Origin: WYZ-LMO6 sp964509845
Lineage (GTDB): Archaea > Hadarchaeota > Hadarchaeia > Hadarchaeales > WYZ-LMO6
Direction of reading: 5' to 3'
Assembly: GCA_964509845.1 (NCBI GenBank)
Contig: CAZDZG010000001.1
Coordinates: forward strand, 1-64,000
Length of the DNA: 64,000 nucleotides
In this document: positions 47,429-55,708 of the stretch, one piece after another
Numbering within the stretch: position 1 is the first letter of the stretch
Layout of the letters: the number at the start of each line of letters is the position of its first letter
Position numbers and translations under genes: made by a program
Notes under the pieces: generated by a model
Databases searched by the model: none
Told to the model about the DNA's origin: nothing
Seen by the model: only the letters and a program-made list of their open reading frames with translations

Positions 47429-48346
47429 GTGAACCTGACCCTGATCTTCCTGGGAACGGGGGGGAGTCTCCCCTCCTCCCGGGCCCTTCCCAGTCTTGCC
47501 CTCAAGAGAGGGGGAGAGCTCCTCCTCTTCGACTGCGGGGAGGGAACGCAGGCGCAGATGCTCAAGGCGGGCCTAAGCCCCCTGAAGGTGGGCTCGATCT
47601 TCATCTCCCACCTCCACGGGGACCACTTCCTGGGCCTCGCCGGTTTGGTCCAGACCATGTCCCTGCTGGGAAGGGAGGAGCCATTGACCATCTACGTCCC
47701 CAGCGGGGAGGGGGAGAGGGTGGAAACTCTCCTCAGGCTCCCCCGCTACACCCCCACCTTTGAGCTGGAGGTGAGGGAGCTGGCGGGAGGGGAGGAGGTG
47801 AGGAGGGAAGGTTACCGGATCCTCACCTCTTCCACCGTACACGGGGTGGAGGGCCTGGCCTTTTCCCTGGAGGAGTTCCCCAGACCGGGAAGGCTGGATC
47901 CCAAGAGGGCCGTGGAGCTGGGCCTGAGCCCAGGACCGGTCTTTTCCCAGCTAAAGGCTGGGAAGCCCGTCCACCTTCCGGGCGGGAGGGAGATAAGGCC
48001 CGAGGAGGTGGTGGGCCCTCCCCTGCCCGGCAGAAAGGTGGTCTACGCCGTCGACACCAGGCCCTGCGAGGAGGTGGTGGCCCTGGCCAGGGGTGCGGAT
48101 GTGCTGGTGCACGACGCCATGTTCGAGGAGGAGCAGGGAGAAAAAGCGAAGGAAAGGGGGCACTCCACCTCGGCCGAGGCGGCCTGGGTGGCCAGGGAGG
48201 CGGGGGTCAAGCTGCTCGTCCTCACCCACATAAGCCCCCGGTACAGGGAGAGCTCTCGCCTTTTGGAGCAGGCGAGAAGGATTTTCCCCAACACGGTGGT
48301 GGCGGAGGACCTCATGGTGCTGGAGGTCCCGCTGGCGGGCGGTTGA
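47429..48346 (+). CDS. rnz: Ribonuclease Z (tRNA 3' endonuclease)
   Basis: A 305-residue zinc endonuclease that removes tRNA 3' trailers. LIFLGTGGSLPSSRA opens it, FDCGEGTQAQML and FISHLHGDHFLGLAGL (HXHXDH) hold zinc, VYAVDTRPCEEV the bridging Asp, KERGHSTSAEAA the conserved His and LTHISPRY the last ligand. This is the short tRNase Z form. Two tRNAs in the window encode CCA and one (Ile) does not, so mixed processing is needed. GTG start 3 nt after trmG10. Confidence 0.95.
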   Translation: MNLTLIFLGTGGSLPSSRALPSLALKRGGELLLFDCGEGTQAQMLKAGLSPLKVGSIFISHLHGDHFLGLAGLVQTMSLLGREEPLTIYVPSGEGERVETLLRLPRYTPTFELEVRELAGGEEVRREGYRILTSSTVHGVEGLAFSLEEFPRPGRLDPKRAVELGLSPGPVFSQLKAGKPVHLPGGREIRPEEVVGPPLPGRKVVYAVDTRPCEEVVALARGADVLVHDAMFEEEQGEKAKERGHSTSAEAAWVAREAGVKLLVLTHISPRYRESSRLLEQARRIFPNTVVAEDLMVLEVPLAGG

Positions 48347-48347
48347 G

Positions 48348-48743
48348 GTGTCCCCAGGAAAGGGTCCCTCCCTCAAACTTCTCCTCTGGTTCCTCCCGGT
48401 GGTCGACCTCTTCACCCTTCCCCGCATCCTCGGGTACTACGCCGCGAGGGGCATCCGCGTTCCCAGACCCCATGCCTTACTGGCCATGGTCGAGCGGTGG
48501 GCGGGTTACCTCCCGTTGGGCCTCCTGCTGGGACGCTGGCTCGGCCCCCTCCCCTCCCTCCTTCTTTTCCTGGCCGGGATGGGCCTGGGAGGACCGCTGG
48601 AGCTCCTCCTCATGCGGAGGGGGAGGACCCCCTGGGGCTTCCTGAGGGGAAAGGAGGGGACCCTGTTGCTGAGGGTCTTCCTGCTGGAGGGCTACAATGC
48701 ACTGGGTTACTTCTCGCTGGGCCTCCTCCTCTCCCTGCTATAA
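48348..48743 (+). CDS. Small membrane protein of unknown function
   Basis: A 131-residue protein with three or four hydrophobic stretches (LLLWFLPVVDLFTLPRIL, YLPLGLLLGRWLGPLPSLLLF, ALGYFSLGLLLSLL) and charged loops (MRRGRTPWGFLRGKEG). No signal peptide motif and no family I recognise. GTG start directly after the rnz stop (1-nt gap), so it is part of the prs-trmG10-rnz unit. Its end overlaps the convergent UPF0201 gene by 6 bp. Confidence 0.6.
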   Translation: MSPGKGPSLKLLLWFLPVVDLFTLPRILGYYAARGIRVPRPHALLAMVERWAGYLPLGLLLGRWLGPLPSLLLFLAGMGLGGPLELLLMRRGRTPWGFLRGKEGTLLLRVFLLEGYNALGYFSLGLLLSLL

Positions 48744-49157
48744 CCCCCTGAGCTCCTCCAGCGAGACCTCCCTCTGCTCCTTGCTGGTGGTGCTCGGTGC
48801 CAGGTAGTCCACCACCAGCCCGGGATCCGAGGCCTCTATGACCACCTTGATGGGGCCCAGTGGGGTCTCCCCCTCCGTGAAGCTGACCCTCCCCACGAAG
48901 GCCGACTGCTTGTTGAGCCAGAACTCCAGCCTGCCCTCTCCCCTACCCCTCAGGAGGACGGCCCTGGAGGCATCCCTTATGGCCTGCAGGCGCAGGAGCT
49001 CCTTGAGGTGGGAGAGGACGGAGGGATCCTCCGAACCACCAACCACCTCCCCTTCCCTCCTCTCCAGGGGGAGGGAGGGGAAGAGGTTCTTGAGGGCCCT
49101 TTCCACCTTGGAGGGATCCTCGCTCGGCTTGACCTCAGCCCTGACCAGGATCCTCAT
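48738..49157 (-). CDS. UPF0201 family protein (COG1931)
   Basis: A 139-residue archaeal protein. VRAEVKPSEDPSKVERALKN is the family start, RDASRAVLLRGRGEGRLEFW and LNKQSAFVGRVSFTEGETPL (with PLGPIKV) the conserved core. The structure of relatives is an RNA-binding-like alpha-beta fold; function unknown. In several archaea it is fused to UPF0200; here the two genes overlap by 23 bp, a split version of the same pair. Confidence 0.88.
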   Translation of the reverse strand: MRILVRAEVKPSEDPSKVERALKNLFPSLPLERREGEVVGGSEDPSVLSHLKELLRLQAIRDASRAVLLRGRGEGRLEFWLNKQSAFVGRVSFTEGETPLGPIKVVIEASDPGLVVDYLAPSTTSKEQREVSLEELRGL

Positions 49158-49707
49158 GGGCCAGAAGCCCCCTGAAAAGCTCCAGGGCTTTTTCCCGCAG
49201 CTCCTCCAAGCTCCCCTCGTTCAGAAGGAGGTGGTCGGCGAGGGAGAGGACCTCCCCCACCCCCCACCTCAGCTCCCTCCTGTCCTTTTCCAGGAAGCTC
49301 TCATAGCTCCTAGCATCATCCTCCCTTCCCCTGGAGAGCACCCTGGAGTACCTCAGCCTGGGATTGGCCCAGACCGCCACCACCACCAACCCCTCCCCGA
49401 AGGCCTTCCTGAACTCCTCCACCTCCTCGGGGGATCTGAGACCGTCCACCACCACCACCCCCCTCTCCCCGAGCTTCTCCCTTATGAGGGGAAGGTTGAG
49501 CTTGGCCACCGCCCCCCTACCCATCCTCTCCCTGAGCAGGTCTGCCACCCTCCCCACGTTCTCCTCGTTCACCTGCAGTCCCCTCCTCCTGGTCTCCTCG
49601 ATCACCGCCTCCCCCATCCGGATGCAGGGGATTCCCAGGGAAAGGGCCACGCGGGCCACCTCCGTCTTGCCCGCCCCCTGGAGACCCACCAGCCCCACCA
49701 CCCTCAA
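49135..49707 (-). CDS. UPF0200 family P-loop kinase-like protein
   Basis: A 190-residue P-loop protein. VGLVGLQGAGKTEVARVALS is the Walker A loop (residues 9-16 GLQGAGKT). VVVDGLRSPEEVEEFRKAFG is the family block, and RLRYSRVLSRGREDD the LID-like Arg region. The fold is close to dephospho-CoA kinase and adenylate kinase; the archaeal group is uncharacterised, though suggested in the literature to be a candidate dephospho-CoA kinase-like enzyme. Overlaps UPF0201 in another frame. Confidence 0.87.
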   Translation of the reverse strand: MRVVGLVGLQGAGKTEVARVALSLGIPCIRMGEAVIEETRRRGLQVNEENVGRVADLLRERMGRGAVAKLNLPLIREKLGERGVVVVDGLRSPEEVEEFRKAFGEGLVVVAVWANPRLRYSRVLSRGREDDARSYESFLEKDRRELRWGVGEVLSLADHLLLNEGSLEELREKALELFRGLLAHEDPGQG

Positions 49708-49720
49708 GGACTCCCCCCTT

Positions 49721-50023
49721 CTATGGAGTCCCCCGATCGGTCTCCTCCTGGGAGAGGGGGAGGATGGTGATCTCGTCCTTGTGCTTGAGCCTGGTGTGGA
49801 TCCCCGGCAGGGGTCTCACGGGGCGGTTGTTGAGCAAAACCTGACAGCTGCTACTCAGCTCCCCCGTCGTGGGGTCCAGAACGCTCTCCACCACCGAGGG
49901 GTGCCTCCTGCCCAGTTTCATGAGGAGGGAGTCCAGGGTTTCCTCCTCGTCTATCGGTATCCTTATGTTTCCAGTTCCGGCTCTCTTGCTGAGCTCCCCC
50001 TGTAGGTTAACCACCACATACAT
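49721..50023 (-). CDS. MoaD/ThiS-like ubiquitin-fold protein without terminal GG
   Basis: A 100-residue beta-grasp protein. VVVNLQGELSKRAGTGNIRI, ETLDSLLMKLGRRHPSVVES and VLLNNRPVRPLPGIHTRLKH followed by KDEITILPLSQ match MoaD/SAMP folds strand for strand. The usual C-terminal diglycine after the ILP strand is replaced by LSQEETDRGTP, so it cannot be adenylated by an E1 in the normal way unless processed. ATG start. First gene of the UPF0200/0201 unit (13-bp gap). Confidence 0.78.
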   Translation of the reverse strand: MYVVVNLQGELSKRAGTGNIRIPIDEEETLDSLLMKLGRRHPSVVESVLDPTTGELSSSCQVLLNNRPVRPLPGIHTRLKHKDEITILPLSQEETDRGTP

Positions 50024-50071
50024 CCTGTCGCCTGGGGTTTTGGGGCGCTTCTTCGTCCAGACACCCTCGGA

Positions 50072-50085
50072 TTTTTAATTAAAAA
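50072..50085. promoter_or_regulatory. AT-rich palindrome upstream of the arginine operon
   Basis: TTTTTAATTAAAAA is a perfect 14-bp palindrome in the 136-bp spacer between divergent moaD-like and argG2. It may serve as the upstream element for the moaD-like gene (49-62 nt from its ATG) or as a regulator site. Confidence 0.35.
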
Positions 50086-50124
50086 CGGTCTCTCCCGTTA
50101 AAAAACTTCCTTCTCAGCCCCAAA

Positions 50125-50134
50125 GCCTATATGC
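50125..50134 (+). promoter_or_regulatory. TATA box of the arginine operon
   Basis: GCCTATATGC lies 26-35 nt before the argG2 ATG and is framed by an imperfect inverted repeat (CCCCAAAGC / GCTGGGG), which would place a repressor over the TATA box. AAGGGGGG precedes the ATG. Confidence 0.5.
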
Positions 50135-50159
50135 TGGGGAGTGGAAAAGGGGGGGTCAC

Positions 50160-51329
50160 ATGAAGGTGGTGCTGGGGTTCAGCGGGGGGCTGGATACCTG
50201 CGCCTGCCTGAAGCTGCTGCAGGAGAGGTACGGGGCCGAGGTGATCACCGTTACGGTGGATGTGGGTCAGAGGAGGGAGCTCTTCCAGCAGGCGGAGGAG
50301 AGGGCCAGGAAGCTGGGGGCGGTAAAGCACGTTTACGTCGACGCGAGGGAAGAATTCGTGAAGGACTATGTGTTCAGGAGCATAAAGGCCAACGGGTGCT
50401 ATGAGGGATATCCCCTCTCCATCTCCCTCGCCCGCTATCCCACCGCTCTGTGGATGATCAGGGTGGCCCTGCAGGAGGGGGCGGAAGCGGTGGCCCACGG
50501 CTGTACGGGGAAGGGGAACGACCAGTTCAGGTTCGACCTCACCCTTTCCTCGCAGGCACCGGGTCTGCGCATTCTGGCCCCCATCAGGGAGCTCAACCTC
50601 ACCAGGGACGAGGAGGTGAGGTACCTGGAAAAGTACGGCATGTCTTTCCCCTCCGTTCCCTTCACCGTGGACGAGAACCTCTGGGGAAGGTCCATAGAAG
50701 GAGGGGAGCTGGAGGATCCCATGCAGTCCCCTCCGGAGGAGGCCTTTCAGCTCACACGACACCCCTCCAGGGCCCCCCGCGAGCCCACCCTCCTCTCGCT
50801 GGGCTTTGAAAAAGGGGTACCCGTTTCCCTCAACGGCAAGCGCATGGACGGGGTCGGGTTGATAGGGGAACTCAACCGGCTGGCCGGCGAGTACGGGGTG
50901 GGCAGGATAGACATGATGGAGGACAGGATCCTGGGCCTGAAGGCCAGGGAGGTGTACGAGGCCCCCGCCGCCACGGTAATCCTCCAAGCCCATGCCGCGC
51001 TGGAGGCCCTGGTGCTCACCGGTGAGGAGCTGGCCGTCAAGCGGGCCATAGACCAGAAGTGGAGCGAGATGGTCTACCGGGGGAGATGGTTTGATCCCCT
51101 CCGGGAGGACCTGGAAGCCTTCATCGATGCCACCCAGGAGAGGGTCACGGGAGAGGTGAAGGTGGAGCTCGCTCCCGGCAGGGCACAGGTGGTGGGGAGA
51201 TCCTCCCCCCACTCCCTCTACCGCCGGGACATCATTTCCTTCCACCTCCCGGGCTTCGACCAGCGGATGGCGGCCTCGGTAACCAAGTTCTACGGCCTCG
51301 ACGGCAGGTTGCGGGGTTGGGGAAGATGA
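50160..51329 (+). CDS. argG: Argininosuccinate synthase, canonical paralogue 2
   Basis: A 389-residue ArgG heading the arginine operon. FSGGLDTCACLKLL is the PP-loop, SIKANGCYEGYPLSISLAR binds citrulline, AHGCTGKGNDQFRFD follows, and NLWGRSIEGGELEDPMQSPP is the fully conserved Asp/citrulline block that the paralogue at 30.7 kb lacks. This copy is thus the better candidate for bulk arginine synthesis. It overlaps argC by ATGA. Confidence 0.95.
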   Translation: MKVVLGFSGGLDTCACLKLLQERYGAEVITVTVDVGQRRELFQQAEERARKLGAVKHVYVDAREEFVKDYVFRSIKANGCYEGYPLSISLARYPTALWMIRVALQEGAEAVAHGCTGKGNDQFRFDLTLSSQAPGLRILAPIRELNLTRDEEVRYLEKYGMSFPSVPFTVDENLWGRSIEGGELEDPMQSPPEEAFQLTRHPSRAPREPTLLSLGFEKGVPVSLNGKRMDGVGLIGELNRLAGEYGVGRIDMMEDRILGLKAREVYEAPAATVILQAHAALEALVLTGEELAVKRAIDQKWSEMVYRGRWFDPLREDLEAFIDATQERVTGEVKVELAPGRAQVVGRSSPHSLYRRDIISFHLPGFDQRMAASVTKFYGLDGRLRGWGR

Positions 51330-52354
51330 TAAGGGTCTCGCTGGTGGGGGCAGCCGGCTACACGGGAGGGGAGCTTCTCAGGCTCCTCCTCAGGCATCCG
51401 GAGGTGCAGCTGGTGGGGGTTTACGGGGAGGAGCACGCGGGGGCCCCCCTGCGGAGCCTGCACCCCCACCTCTCCAACCTGGTGGGCGAGCGAAGGGTGG
51501 AAAGGCCAGAGTACGACAGGGTGGGCTCGGAAGCCGAGCTGGTCTTCCTGGCCACCCCCAGCGGGGTGGCCATGAGGGTGGTACCCAAGCTGCTCGCCAA
51601 GGGGGCCAAGGTGGTGGATCTGAGCGCCGACTACCGCTTCGAGGACGTCAGGGTCTACGAGAGGTATTACGGGAAGCACGAGAGCCCGGAGGTGAAGGGG
51701 GTGTACGGGCTACCCGAGCTTTACAGGGAAAGAATAAGGGAGGCCGACCTCATCGCCAATCCAGGCTGCTATCCCACGGCGGCCATCCTCTCCCTCGCCC
51801 CCCTTTTCGCGGAGAGGCTGGCGGACCCGGCGAGGGTGGTGGTGGATGCCATAAGCGGGACCTCAGGGGCGGGGAGGGGACTGAGGGAGGACCTGCACCA
51901 TCCCATATGCGGGGAGAACCTCAGCGCTTACTCCGCAACCCGCCACCGGCACCTGCCCGAGATTAAGAAGGAACTGGAGAGGCTGGCGGGGGAGGAGGTG
52001 GGCCTGAGCTTCACCCCCCACCTGGCGCCCGTGGTTAGGGGCATCCTCTCCACCTCCCATGTCCTCCTGAGGAGAAGGAGCTCGAAGGAGGAACTGCTGG
52101 ACCTTTACCGGAGGTTCTACGAGGGGGAGCCCTTCGTGAGGGTGAGGGAGGAACTTCCGGAGCTCAAGTACGTGGTGGGCTCAAACTACTGCGACATAGG
52201 GCTGGAGGTGGCCGAGGACGGGAGGTGGGTGGTGGTGGTTTCGGCCATCGACAACCTGCTCAAGGGGGGGTCGGGTCAGGCCGTGCAGAACATGAACATA
52301 AGGTTCGGACTCAGGGAAACGGAGGGTCTGGAAGTCCTTCCCATGAGGCCGTGA
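51326..52354 (+). CDS. argC: N-acetyl-gamma-glutamyl-phosphate reductase
   Basis: A 342-residue dehydrogenase. VSLVGAAGYTGGELLRLLLRH is the NADP loop (GXXGYXGXE), NPGCYPTAAILSLAPL holds the catalytic Cys, and HRHLPEIKKEL and FTPHLAPVVRGILST the catalytic His region. It reduces acetylglutamyl-phosphate to the semialdehyde; LysW-type homologues act in the Lys/Arg carrier pathway, but no lysW is seen. ATG 51326 overlaps the argG2 stop; an in-frame TTG at 51317 is less likely. Confidence 0.95.
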   Translation: MIRVSLVGAAGYTGGELLRLLLRHPEVQLVGVYGEEHAGAPLRSLHPHLSNLVGERRVERPEYDRVGSEAELVFLATPSGVAMRVVPKLLAKGAKVVDLSADYRFEDVRVYERYYGKHESPEVKGVYGLPELYRERIREADLIANPGCYPTAAILSLAPLFAERLADPARVVVDAISGTSGAGRGLREDLHHPICGENLSAYSATRHRHLPEIKKELERLAGEEVGLSFTPHLAPVVRGILSTSHVLLRRRSSKEELLDLYRRFYEGEPFVRVREELPELKYVVGSNYCDIGLEVAEDGRWVVVVSAIDNLLKGGSGQAVQNMNIRFGLRETEGLEVLPMRP

Positions 52355-52358
52355 GGGT

Positions 52359-53591
52359 ATGGAAGTCAAAAGGCTGAAAGGGGGCGTGACGGAGGCGGAG
52401 GGCTTCCTGGCCGCGGGGGTGAGGGCGGGAATCCGCCCCCGGGGCCTGGACCTCGCCCTCCTGTGCTGTGAGGATGGGGCTGTTCCTTCGGCGGGGGCCT
52501 TCACCACCAGCCTGACCAGGGCAGCCCCGGTCATCCTCACCGCCAAGCACCTCCGCAGGGAGCGCAGGCTCGGGGCCATCGTGGCCAACTCGGGCTGCGC
52601 CAATTCCTTCACGGCCGAGAGGGGGATGGAGGATGCGAGAAGGATGGCGGAGCTCACGGCCGAGCTCCTAGGCCTGAAGGTCCACCAGGTGGGGGTGGCC
52701 TCCACGGGGATGATAGGAAAGTACCTTCCCATGGAAAAGGTGGAGAGGGGGATCAGGGAGGCCGTGACCAAACTCTCCTCCTCCCGCAGGGCCTCCCGGG
52801 AGGCGGCCAGGGCCATCCTCACCACCGACCGGTCCCCCAAGGAGGTGGCGGTCAGCGTCGAGACGGAGGATGGGACCGCCGTGACCATAGCGGGGATGGC
52901 CAAGGGAGCCGGCATGATCCGTCCCAGGCTGAAAACTGCCACCATGCTGGTCTTCCTGACCACGGATGCCAGGGCGGATCCCCTCTTCCTGCGCTCCTGC
53001 CTCCAGGAGTCCCTGGACCGAAGCCTGAACATGATAACCGTGGACAACGACACCAGCACCAACGATATGGTCCTCATGATGGCCAGCGGGAGGGCGGGAA
53101 ACAGGGAGCTGAGGCAGAGGGATGAGGGGTTCCAGCGGGGGCTGGACTTCGTCCTTACCGAGCTGGCCAAGATGATCGTCAGGGGGGCGGAGGGGGCCAC
53201 CAGGATGATGGAGATCAGGGTGAAAAACGCCAGGAGAGGGGAGGCCAGGAAAGCCGCCCTGACCGTGGCCGGCTCCAATCTCCTCAAGGCCGCCCTCTTC
53301 GGAGGGGACCCCAACTGGGGCAGGATAGTGGCCGCCCTAGGGTACTCGGGCGCCAGGTTCGACCCGAGGAAGCTAACGCTGAAGGTGAAAAGCAGGAGAG
53401 GGGAGGTGGTGCTGGTGGAAAAGGGAAGACCCGTGGGAGGGCCGGAGCTGCCGGAGGCCGTGGAGGTGATGAGGGAGAAGGAGGTGGTTTTTGAGATAGA
53501 CCTGGGAGAGGAAGGGGGGGAGGAGGCCACGGCCTGGGGATGCGATCTCTCCTACGATTACGTGAAGATCAACTCCAGGTACCGGAGCTAG
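52359..53591 (+). CDS. argJ: Glutamate N-acetyltransferase ArgJ
   Basis: A 410-residue Ntn hydrolase that cleaves itself into alpha and beta chains and moves the acetyl group from acetylornithine to glutamate. GAFTTSLTRAAPVILTAKHL, ANSGCANSFTAERGMEDA, VASTGMIGKYLPM and AKGAGMIRPRLKTATMLVFL are family blocks; the last contains the ATML site whose Thr becomes the new N-terminal nucleophile, with two more residues than the usual MIXPXMATML. NDTSTNDMVLMMASG and GGDPNWGRIVAALGYSG follow. Whether it also makes acetylglutamate from acetyl-CoA cannot be told; no argA is seen. Confidence 0.95.
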   Translation: MEVKRLKGGVTEAEGFLAAGVRAGIRPRGLDLALLCCEDGAVPSAGAFTTSLTRAAPVILTAKHLRRERRLGAIVANSGCANSFTAERGMEDARRMAELTAELLGLKVHQVGVASTGMIGKYLPMEKVERGIREAVTKLSSSRRASREAARAILTTDRSPKEVAVSVETEDGTAVTIAGMAKGAGMIRPRLKTATMLVFLTTDARADPLFLRSCLQESLDRSLNMITVDNDTSTNDMVLMMASGRAGNRELRQRDEGFQRGLDFVLTELAKMIVRGAEGATRMMEIRVKNARRGEARKAALTVAGSNLLKAALFGGDPNWGRIVAALGYSGARFDPRKLTLKVKSRRGEVVLVEKGRPVGGPELPEAVEVMREKEVVFEIDLGEEGGEEATAWGCDLSYDYVKINSRYRS

Positions 53592-53596
53592 CCGGT

Positions 53597-53610
53597 AGGA
53601 TTTAAAAAAG
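53597..53610 (+). promoter_or_regulatory. Possible internal promoter before argB
   Basis: AGGATTTAAAAAAG lies 23-36 nt upstream of the argB GTG, in the only spacer over 5 nt in the operon (41 bp). It could give a separate argBDF transcript. Confidence 0.4.
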
Positions 53611-53632
53611 GAAAAGAAAGAGGAAAGCGGGT

Positions 53633-54520
53633 GTGCCGTTGCAGGAGCCGGCAAGCGTTTTGCTGGAGGCCCTTCCCTACATCAGAAGCTTTCACGGACA
53701 GACCATGGTGATAAAGCTGGGAGGGGAGGTGATAGAGAAGAAGAGGACCCTGGACTCCCTCCTTCAGGACATAGTCCTCCTGCACTACGTGGGGATGAAG
53801 CCCGTGGTGGTCCATGGGGGAGGACCCGAGATAACCAGGGAGATGAAAAGGCTGGGGAAGGAACCGGAGTTCGTGGCGGGGCTGAGGGTCACGGACAAGG
53901 AGACCATAGAGATCCTGCACAAGTATCTGGTGGGAAAGCTGAACACGGAGATCGTGCTGGGAATAAACAGGCACGGGGGAAAGGGGGTGGGGATCTCGGG
54001 GATGGATGGCAAGATGATCCTGGCCAGGAAGATCAGGGAGGTCACCACCCCGGAGGGGGAAAGGGTGCAGGTGGATCTGGGCTTCGTGGGGGAGATAGAG
54101 AGGATAGATCCCCACATGGTGAGCTTCCTGCTGGCCAACGGCTACATCCCCGTCCTCTCCCCCCTGGGCGTGGATGAGGAGGGGAGGAGCCTGAACCTGA
54201 ACGCGGATACGGTGGCGGCGGAGCTGGCCATCGTGATGGGTGCGAAGAAGCTCATCCTCCTCACCAACGTGAAGGGTGTTCTAAGGGATCCCAAGGACGA
54301 GAGCACCCTCATCTCCCGGCTGACGGTGGAGGAGGCCAAGGCCCTGCTTGCCTCGGGGGTGGTGACGGGGGGAATGATTCCCAAGCTCAAGGCCTGTATC
54401 AGGGCGGTGGAGGGGGGGGTGGAGAGGGCCCACATCCTCCAGGGGACGATGCCCCATGCCCTGCTCCTGGAGCTCCTGACGGACAAGGGAGCCGGAACGA
54501 TGATAGAAAAGGGAAGCTAG
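53633..54520 (+). CDS. argB: Acetylglutamate kinase
   Basis: A 295-residue amino acid kinase. TMVIKLGGEVIEKKRTLDSL is the ATP-phosphate strand, VVHGGGPEITREMKRLG the glycine-rich substrate loop, AADTVAAELA region (LNADTVAAELAIVMGAKKLI) and TNVKGVLRDPKD the nucleotide site. TGGMIPKLKACIRAV matches the family. GTG start at 53633 in MPLQEPASVLLEALPYIRSF, close to the family N-terminus. It abuts argD with no spacer. Confidence 0.95.
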   Translation: MPLQEPASVLLEALPYIRSFHGQTMVIKLGGEVIEKKRTLDSLLQDIVLLHYVGMKPVVVHGGGPEITREMKRLGKEPEFVAGLRVTDKETIEILHKYLVGKLNTEIVLGINRHGGKGVGISGMDGKMILARKIREVTTPEGERVQVDLGFVGEIERIDPHMVSFLLANGYIPVLSPLGVDEEGRSLNLNADTVAAELAIVMGAKKLILLTNVKGVLRDPKDESTLISRLTVEEAKALLASGVVTGGMIPKLKACIRAVEGGVERAHILQGTMPHALLLELLTDKGAGTMIEKGS

Positions 54521-55708
54521 ATGAGAAGGTTCTTTGAGCTGGATCGAAGGTACCTGGCCCAGACCTACAAGCGAATGCCGGTGGTTTTCGAAAGGGGAAG
54601 GGGCATTTTCCTCTGGGACCTGAACGGCAAAAGGTACCTCGACTTCGTCTCAGGAGTTTCCGTGAGCCTGCTTGGCCACGCCGACCCCGAGCTATGCCTT
54701 GCGCTATGCCGGCAGGCAAGGAGGCTCATCCACATGACCAACCTGGTTTACATAAGGGAGCAGGCGGAGCTGGGGAGGGAGCTGGCCAGGATAGCCCCGG
54801 GGAGGATTGACAAGTTTTTCTTCTGCAACTCCGGGGCGGAGAGTGTGGAAACGGCGCTGAAGCTGTCGGTGAAGCACACGGGCAGGAGAAAGATCGTGGT
54901 GATGGAGAATTCCTTCCACGGGAGGACGCTCGGGGCCCTCTCCGCCACCTGGAAGCCCTCGTACCGGCAGCCCTTCGAACCCCTCCTACTCCCCAACTTT
55001 CAGTTCATACCCTTCAACGACCTCTCCGCGGCCGAGCGAGCGGTGGATGAGGAGACGGCCGCGGTGCTGGTGGAGCCCATCCAGGGGGAGGGGGGGGTGA
55101 GGGTGGCCTCCCCTGAGTTCCTGCCAGGTCTGAGGAAGCTGTGCGACGAGAGGGGGGCCCTCCTCATCCTGGATGAGGTGCAGACCGGGATGGGCAGAAC
55201 GGGTAGGTGGTTCGCCTGCGAGCACTGGAGGGTGGAGCCCGACATCCTAACGCTGGCCAAGGGGCTGGGCGGGGGGGTTCCCATAGGATGCACGGGGGCC
55301 AGGAGCGAGGTAATGGCCAGCTTTTCCCCCGGGGATCACGGGAGCACCTTCGGGGGGAATCCCCTGGCCTGCACGGCCGCCCTAACCGTAATAAGGATAC
55401 TGAAGAGGAGGAAACTGGTCAGGAGGGCGGACAGAATGGGGAGATACTTCCTGAGGGGCCTGCAGGAGCTGGAGGAGGACCATCCCTCGGTGCGGGAGGT
55501 CAGGGGGAAGGGACTGATGCTGGGGATGGAGCTGGATAAGGAGGAAAGGGCGGAGGAGGTGGTCATGGGGGCTCTGAAAAAGGGTTTCCTCCTGAACGTC
55601 ACGGCTGGCAGGGTCCTGAGGTTCCTCCCTCCGCTGGTGGTGGAGCGCTCCCACATCGATGCCCTCCTCTCCCTCCTCGACGAGCTGCTCAGGGGGTCGG
55701 GGGGATGA
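54521..55708 (+). CDS. argD: Acetylornithine aminotransferase
   Basis: A 395-residue class III PLP aminotransferase. GKRYLDFVSGVSVSLLGHA, FFCNSGAESVETALKLSVKH, NSFHGRTLGALSATWK (PLP aromatic site), LLILDEVQTGMGRTGRWFA (PLP Asp) and LAKGLGGGVPIG (PLP Lys) are all present. Makes N-acetylornithine; the fold is shared with LysJ. ATG directly follows the argB stop; its own stop overlaps the argF ATG. Confidence 0.95.
   Translation: MRRFFELDRRYLAQTYKRMPVVFERGRGIFLWDLNGKRYLDFVSGVSVSLLGHADPELCLALCRQARRLIHMTNLVYIREQAELGRELARIAPGRIDKFFFCNSGAESVETALKLSVKHTGRRKIVVMENSFHGRTLGALSATWKPSYRQPFEPLLLPNFQFIPFNDLSAAERAVDEETAAVLVEPIQGEGGVRVASPEFLPGLRKLCDERGALLILDEVQTGMGRTGRWFACEHWRVEPDILTLAKGLGGGVPIGCTGARSEVMASFSPGDHGSTFGGNPLACTAALTVIRILKRRKLVRRADRMGRYFLRGLQELEEDHPSVREVRGKGLMLGMELDKEERAEEVVMGALKKGFLLNVTAGRVLRFLPPLVVERSHIDALLSLLDELLRGSGG

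Noticed and set aside
52181..53530. 449-codon frame opposite argJ
   Set aside because: Ser/Leu-rich shadow of argJ; no motif, no promoter.
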